A stretch of DNA of 64,000 bases from Puffinus mauretanicus (lineage: Eukaryota; Chordata; Aves; Procellariiformes; Procellariidae): assembly GCA_023333565.1 (NCBI GenBank), contig JAJKFH010000470.1:682001-746000 (forward strand), given 5' to 3'. The notes under the pieces are model-generated. The model made no database searches. It was not told where the DNA came from and was given only the letters and a program-made list of their open reading frames with translations. Every line of letters starts with the position of its first letter. Position 1 is the stretch's first letter. Of this stretch, positions 63,901 to 64,000 are shown in pieces. The position numbers were made by a program, and so were the translations under genes.

Positions 63901-64000
63901 TGAGAATGCTTCATCCATTATTTCAATCAGAAAAACTAAAAATCAAGATAAGTGAAGTGGAAATTTAGTGGGTATATTTTGAAATGGAAATGAGGTGGTT
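60907..64000 (-). other. Upstream ANKFN1 intron (continues beyond window)
   Basis: W1 begins after a good acceptor, so this sequence is intronic or contains undetected exons. I checked minus-strand frames for ankyrin-type words (G-x-T-x-L-H-x-A-A) and found none. It contains an old CR1 fragment (62232-62505). Confidence 0.75.
62232..62505 (-). mobile_element. Old CR1 3'-end fragment
   Basis: The plus strand reads CAGATTGGAAGGGACG, then CTCTAGTTCAAACTTCTTGT, then CAGGATGGAGGCTTTACAAT and GGCAACCTGTTCCACTGCTT, ending CTTTTGCCCTCTGTCTCTC. This is the reverse of a CR1 3' end in the same orientation as the copy at 46264. It is more diverged, so it is an older insertion of another subfamily. Confidence 0.85.

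Noticed and set aside
60907..64000. Ankyrin-repeat exons of ANKFN1
   Set aside because: Expected from the family, but no minus-strand frame here shows ankyrin consensus words with splice sites; they must be further upstream.

Overview
The window is vertebrate nuclear DNA, most likely from a bird. It is AT-rich, has long non-coding stretches, and every intron placed here has GT-AG ends. It carries a well-preserved chicken-repeat-1 (CR1) LINE with reverse-transcriptase coding and CR1-type 3' ends, plus older CR1 and MIR-like remnants. A crocodilian or turtle is not excluded, but the compact introns fit a bird best.

The only protein-coding gene I can support is the 3' two-thirds or so of ANKFN1 (ankyrin repeat and fibronectin type III domain containing 1). 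It is the vertebrate relative of Drosophila wide awake/banderuola and is known in mouse as Nmf9. It lies on the minus strand, so it reads from right to left. I placed fifteen coding exons from 60906 down to the TAA at 9763-9765. Reading phase is continuous across every junction, giving about 945 residues without a break. The 5' exons, including the ankyrin repeats, must lie beyond position 64000. In order, the visible protein holds a helical pre-FN3 segment, one FN3 domain split over three exons (W2-W4), a long conserved middle region (W5-W13), a Ser/Pro-rich linker (W14), and a long low-complexity tail ending in a class I PDZ-ligand-like SSTL (W15). A polyadenylation signal candidate lies at 8770-8775.

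Layout. Positions 1 to about 8750 are intergenic, with a GC- and CpG-richer block at 1-780 and old repeats. In human the neighbour on the 3' side of ANKFN1 is NOG, so this is probably the ANKFN1-NOG interval. Positions 8750-60906 hold ANKFN1. Its introns carry the CR1 element (46264-47192), older CR1 tails, MIR-like fragments, a family of imperfect fold-back repeats, and a nine-copy 23-bp minisatellite (52508-52714). Positions 60907-64000 are the start of a further upstream intron.

I found no convincing undescribed system. The most noteworthy signals are the 23-bp palindrome-bearing minisatellite, the dispersed fold-back repeats, a weak 5' splice site after a frame-breaking 100-nt exon, and the C-terminal PDZ-type motif. 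No tRNA, rRNA, CRISPR array or second gene was recognised.
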